The notes beneath the pieces were generated by a model. The model was not told the DNA's origin. It saw nothing but the letters and a program-made list of their open reading frames with translations, and did no database searches. This document shows positions 5,209-7,740 of a stretch of 7,740 nt of DNA, in pieces (the first letter of the stretch is position 1; the number at the start of each line of letters is the position of its first letter). The position numbers were made by a program, and so were the translations under genes. The stretch spans positions 1-7,740 of the forward strand of contig JAICRA010000057.1 in the NCBI GenBank assembly GCA_025937615.1. The letters run 5' to 3'. This stretch comes from Thermomicrobiales bacterium (GTDB lineage: Bacteria; Chloroflexota; Chloroflexia; Thermomicrobiales; UBA6265).

Positions 5209-6159
5209 CTACCCCTGCCGTCTGACCTCCTCGAGGATCGGGACGAGGGCCTCGATTGTGGCTAGGGTGGGCGGAATCGGATAGATCTGCAGATGCGACA
5301 CACCCTGGGTGCCGAACCCCCGGATGCCGGCGGCGATCTCCTCCGGGCCGCCGGTCAGAGGACGAGCGGCCTCTAAATCGTCGTCGAGGTACCAGTGCCG
5401 CGGGAACTCGCGCCGGCCGCTTGGATCAACCGAGATCGACACCGTCCGCTCGACTGTCGCCGGGTCGCGACCGACCTCACGACACACGTCGTCGACCGGC
5501 TCGACCAGGGCCGGGTAGGCCTCCGGGTAGCTATTGGCATCACAGAGCCAGCCGTTCCAGATCGGCACGGACGGCAGCGTCAGCCGAAGCATGCGCGGGC
5601 CCCGTGAGCCGACCATGAGCGGTGGTCCACCCGGTCGCGGTCCCCGTGGACGCAGCTCACACTCCCGAGCGGAGTAGTACTTCCCCTCGAAGTCGATGGT
5701 GCCATCGCTCAATAGGCCCGAGATGATCGTGAAGGCCTCGGCGAAGCGATCGACACGGTGGTCGAAGGGGAAGCCGAACATCTGGTACTCAATCTCGTTC
5801 CATCCTGCCCCGAGGCCCAGGATTAACCGGCCGCCGCTGATCTCATCGATGGTGTCGGCCATCTTGGCCAGCAGGGCCGGGTTACGGAAGGAGGTCGCCG
5901 TCACCAGGGAGCCAAGCTCGACCCGGCTAGTAGCGGCGGCGAGCGCGGCAACGATTGACCAGCACTCCCAGGCTCCCTGCGCAGGTCGCCCGGATGCATC
6001 GTTGCGGTAGATCAAGTGGTCAACGAACCAGAGTGAGTCGAATCCTGCCTCTTCGGTCAGCCGCGCCATGTCGACATAGTCGCTCCAGCGGGGCGTGCGG
6101 CCGTCCAGGTCTCCCTCGCCTTCCGGAAGGATGATCCCTAGCTTCGGGGTCGATTGCAT
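5209..6159 (-). CDS. LLM class flavin-dependent oxidoreductase (probable F420-dependent)
   Basis: A 316-residue bacterial-luciferase-like (alpha/beta)8-barrel protein. Key segments are LGIILPEG at the N-terminus (7-14), EAGFDSLWFVDH (37-48), TSRVELGSLVTATSFRNPALLAKMADTIDEISGGR (77-111), LILGLGAGWNE (112-122) followed by the EYQMFGFPFDHRVDRFAEA helix, GPPLMVGSRGPRMLRL in the middle, and a GGPEEIA segment near the C-terminus. The GGR-LGLGAGW block is the standard signature of F420-dependent LLM oxidoreductases, so cofactor F420 is a likely but unproven hydride donor or acceptor; FMN is the alternative. Substrate unknown. The ATG has a strong ribosome binding site, GAGGAGGG (complement of 6166-6173), 6 nt upstream. 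A perfect inverted repeat lies 25-46 nt upstream of the start. It is transcribed away from the GGT gene. Confidence 0.9.
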   Translation of the reverse strand: MQSTPKLGIILPEGEGDLDGRTPRWSDYVDMARLTEEAGFDSLWFVDHLIYRNDASGRPAQGAWECWSIVAALAAATSRVELGSLVTATSFRNPALLAKMADTIDEISGGRLILGLGAGWNEIEYQMFGFPFDHRVDRFAEAFTIISGLLSDGTIDFEGKYYSARECELRPRGPRPGGPPLMVGSRGPRMLRLTLPSVPIWNGWLCDANSYPEAYPALVEPVDDVCREVGRDPATVERTVSISVDPSGRREFPRHWYLDDDLEAARPLTGGPEEIAAGIRGFGTQGVSHLQIYPIPPTLATIEALVPILEEVRRQG

Positions 6160-6183
6160 CGTTGTCCCTCCTCGTTCAGGTCC

Positions 6184-6205
6184 GTGAGCGTGTCGTCTCG
6201 CTCAC
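6184..6205 (-). promoter_or_regulatory. Perfect inverted repeat upstream of LLM gene (operator-like or 5' UTR hairpin)
   Basis: GTGAGCG-N8-CGCTCAC is a perfect 7-bp dyad in a 22-bp element. It ends 10 bp before the ribosome binding site of the LLM oxidoreductase, as read on the minus strand. The half-site spacing suits a dimeric repressor such as the TetR or GntR type. As RNA it would form a 7-bp stem with an 8-nt loop just upstream of the ribosome binding site. No regulator gene is adjacent. Confidence 0.45.
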
Positions 6206-6339
6206 CGCCGACTGCGACTATTGAGCGTGGCAGAATCCCCGAACGTGATGCTTGCCTGTGTCAGGGTGGAGGGCTGCCACCCTCCAACATGAGTGACCGA
6301 TCAAAACGGAGAGGCCAACAGCTCGCCCGCTACGCATTC

Positions 6340-6382
6340 GGCCGCCTCTGCGTGAGACACGACCGTCCTACGCACGGCGGCT
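6340..6382. other. Strong interrupted hairpin (candidate structured RNA or protein site)
   Basis: GCCGCC (6341-6346) pairs with GGCGGC (6376-6381), and TGCGT (6349-6353) with ACGCA (6370-6374), separated by a 2x1 internal loop and closed by a 14-nt loop. G-U pairs at 6340/6382 and 6354/6369 extend it to 13 pairs. The element sits in the middle of the non-coding interval. Strand and function are undetermined. Confidence 0.4.
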
Positions 6383-6624
6383 ACGCAAGTCGAAAGCCAA
6401 ACACCACAACGGGTTGCAGGCAGTTGATCGCGGGCGAGGTCGGAGAACCCTTCTGATCAATAGGAATGGTCTGGTTTCTCTTGTAGACCCCAGCTGACTC
6501 CCACTTCGATACCGGCCGATTGCACTCTGGGCGCTGGAGCATCTGGGTCCGGAGGCCCCGTAGTACTCACAGGGGCGTCTCTGGAGATATCCATCGAGGT
6601 GCGATACTCACGGTCCTACACACT

Positions 6625-6658
6625 GGAGAGATGCTGGTAACGGAAGCATCGCCACTCC
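6625..6658. other. Stem-loop in non-coding region upstream of GGT gene
   Basis: GATGCT (6630-6635) pairs with AGCATC (6645-6650) around a 9-nt loop. An outer GGAG (6625-6628) can pair with CTCC (6655-6658) across an asymmetric internal loop. It lies about 150 nt upstream of the GGT start and could be part of a leader, or be fortuitous. Confidence 0.25.
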
Positions 6659-6805
6659 GGAGCGCGGCCGGGCGGGGATTGAGCGGGTCATCTGCTTCGC
6701 GTCAACCAGCACCAGACCGACCAAGATGCTACATGGGCGGACTGGCCACCGCTTGACGCCCGGGCGGTGTAAGTGACTAACGAGCAATCGTGCGAGGTTC
6801 TGTTC

Positions 6806-7740
6806 GTGAATACCGAGACAACGCTTCGTATCTCGCGAGATCTGGCGGCCGGCAGCCGGCAGATGGTCGCCGCAAAGCACCCCTGGGCGGTGCGGGCCGG
6901 AAATGACATCCTCGATCGCGGCGGCAACGCGGTCGACGCCGCCGTCGCAACGGCGTTCGCCATCAGTGTCGTCGAGCCCTGGATGAGCGGACTTGGCGGC
7001 GTCGGTTTCATGACGATTCAGCGCGCCACCGGCGAGCGCCATGTCGTCGATTACTTTGGTCAGGCGCCCGCCGCCGCGACCCCCGACATGTACGAGCTGA
7101 CCGAGGATTTTGGTCGCTCAACCGTTGGTTTCAGCGGGGTCAAGGACCAGGCCAACGCCTACGGTCCCCGTTCGGTGGCGGTGCCGGGCATGGTTCGCGG
7201 CATGGAGGTGGCGCTGAACCGGTTCGGCACCAAAACGCTGCGCGAGACGGTTGCCCCCGCTCTCGGCTTTGCCGAGGAGGGGTTCGAAGTCGACTGGTAC
7301 CGGGGCATGCTTATCGCGTCGCAGCAGGACGTGATCCGCCGCGACCCAGAGACGGAGCGGATCTTCCTCAAGAATGGGCAGCCGCCGGCGCCGCTCTTCG
7401 GTGAGCCACAGCCGAGAATCGTCCAGAGCGAACTCGCCACGACCCTGGCCAGGATCGGCGAGCACGGGGCAGATGGTTTCTACCGGGGACCGGTTGCAGA
7501 GCGGATCGCCGACCACCAGCGCGAAACCGGCGGTCTCATTACCGAAGAGGATCTGGCGGGATACCAGGCGAAGGTGGTCGAGCCGCTCGTCCTCCCGTAC
7601 CGCGGCGTTGATCTCGTCCTGCTGCCCTACCAGGCCGGCGGCATCACGATCGGCGAAGCACTGAACATCCTCAACGGATTCGACCTCGGCGCCACCGGCT
7701 TCAACACCGCCGCCACGCTGCACCTGATCGCGGAAGCGAG
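6806..7740 (+). CDS. Gamma-glutamyltransferase family protein (3' partial)
   Basis: The N-terminal 311 residues of a Ntn-hydrolase of the gamma-glutamyltranspeptidase superfamily run off the window end. Conserved blocks in order are MVAAKHPWAV (20-29), ILDRGGNAVDAAVATAFA (35-52), EPWMSGLGGVGFM (57-69), the SVAVPG turn (about 133-138), FYRG, GGLITEEDLAGY and LNILNGFDL, all at the usual spacing. The autocatalytic threonine and small subunit lie beyond the window. The substrate-carboxylate arginine of true GGTs (human R107 in AREVAP) aligns with F84 in DYFGQAP, and the later SGG motif reads AGG. So the substrate may not be glutathione; GGT-like acylases share this fold. Start: GTG 6806 has GAGG (6794-6797) at 8-nt spacing. 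GTG 6773, directly after a TAA, and ATG 6863, which cuts close to the first conserved block, are alternatives. No signal peptide is visible, unlike the periplasmic E. coli enzyme. Confidence 0.88.
   Translation, partial: MNTETTLRISRDLAAGSRQMVAAKHPWAVRAGNDILDRGGNAVDAAVATAFAISVVEPWMSGLGGVGFMTIQRATGERHVVDYFGQAPAAATPDMYELTEDFGRSTVGFSGVKDQANAYGPRSVAVPGMVRGMEVALNRFGTKTLRETVAPALGFAEEGFEVDWYRGMLIASQQDVIRRDPETERIFLKNGQPPAPLFGEPQPRIVQSELATTLARIGEHGADGFYRGPVAERIADHQRETGGLITEEDLAGYQAKVVEPLVLPYRGVDLVLLPYQAGGITIGEALNILNGFDLGATGFNTAATLHLIAEA

Larger units (their letters stand above)
6160..6805. other. Long intergenic region between divergent genes, rich in inverted repeats
   Basis: About 650 bp separate the divergent LLM and GGT genes. 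I see no credible gene. Open frames at 6289-6456 and 6520-6756 (+) lack ribosome binding sites and recognisable sequence. The region contains inverted repeats at 6184-6205, 6263-6285, 6340-6382, 6423-6459 (TTGATC-N25-GATCAA), 6555-6576 (GCCCC-N12-GGGGC) and 6625-6658. CTACGCA occurs three times (6330, 6368, 6381). No tRNA-like TPsiC loop or rRNA segment is visible. Promoters for both genes should lie here, but I find no good consensus pair. Confidence 0.5.

Noticed and set aside
5009..5284. Plus-strand open frame between lactonase and LLM genes
   Set aside because: It overlaps the LLM 3' end in antisense, has no motif, and the 4993-5208 gap otherwise shows only a weak CCCCA/TGGGG stem (5059-5076).
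6263..6285. Resemblance to a T-box AGGGTGG element on the minus strand
   Set aside because: The match stops after AGGGTGG. The rest of the T-box consensus, a specifier stem and a terminator are absent, and the downstream gene is not an aminoacyl-tRNA or amino-acid gene.
6289..6456. Possible 55-residue basic peptide on the plus strand
   Set aside because: There is no properly spaced ribosome binding site and no recognisable sequence; the run overlaps the hairpin at 6340-6382.
6520..6756. 78-codon plus-strand frame upstream of GGT
   Set aside because: Arg/Ser-rich, no ribosome binding site, no motif; consistent with a random frame in GC-rich DNA.
6608..7042. 144-codon minus-strand frame across the GGT start
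   Set aside because: It overlaps the conserved GGT N-terminus antisense and has no domain features.
7118..7723. 201-codon minus-strand frame opposite the GGT gene
   Set aside because: The plus strand here encodes clear GGT family motifs; the antisense frame has no recognisable motif.

Overview
The window is GC-rich, densely coding bacterial chromosome with G/C-biased third codon positions and clear GGAGG-type ribosome binding sites. It carries an F420-type luciferase-like oxidoreductase, a CGNR zinc-finger fragment, a YbhE-type lactonase and GC-rich intergenic repeat-like blocks. That mix fits a high-GC Gram-positive-like lineage such as Chloroflexota (Thermomicrobia-like) or Actinomycetota. 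I favour Chloroflexota, but no marker gene settles it.

Layout. 1-1106 (+) is the 3' part of an FAD-linked (VAO/PCMH fold) oxidase. 1107-1452 is non-coding and holds two arrays of exact 9-bp periodicity on either side of a GC-rich hairpin-forming core. 1453-1866 (+) is a small cytidine/blasticidin-S-deaminase-type zinc deaminase. 1867-2146 holds a palindrome, a consensus -10 box and a better promoter candidate at 2041-2069. 2147/2204-3043 (+) is an alpha/beta hydrolase (esterase) whose N-terminal membrane/signal segment is encoded but has no normal start codon. 3051-3314 (+) is a 5'-truncated CGNR zinc-finger regulator. 3327-3773 (+) is a RidA-family protein. 3774-3921 separates convergent genes. 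3922-4992 (-) is a seven-bladed-propeller lactonase, and 5209-6159 (-) is an LLM-class flavin-dependent oxidoreductase. 6160-6805 is a long non-coding region with several inverted repeats. 6806 to the window end (+) is the N-terminal part of a gamma-glutamyltransferase-family protein with an altered substrate-binding position.

How the genes relate. These are mostly stand-alone accessory metabolic or detoxification genes (oxidase, deaminase, esterase, RidA, lactonase, LLM oxidoreductase, GGT-like hydrolase). The only tight cluster is hydrolase - CGNR remnant - RidA, with 7 and 12 bp between units. It looks like a small operon that once carried a regulator. I see no CRISPR array, no transposase, no tRNA or rRNA, and no convincing new multi-gene system. 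The features most worth a second look are the 9-bp-period composite repeat, the near-miss start codon of the hydrolase, the decayed CGNR gene, the atypical GGT, and the structured 6.2-6.7 kb intergenic region.
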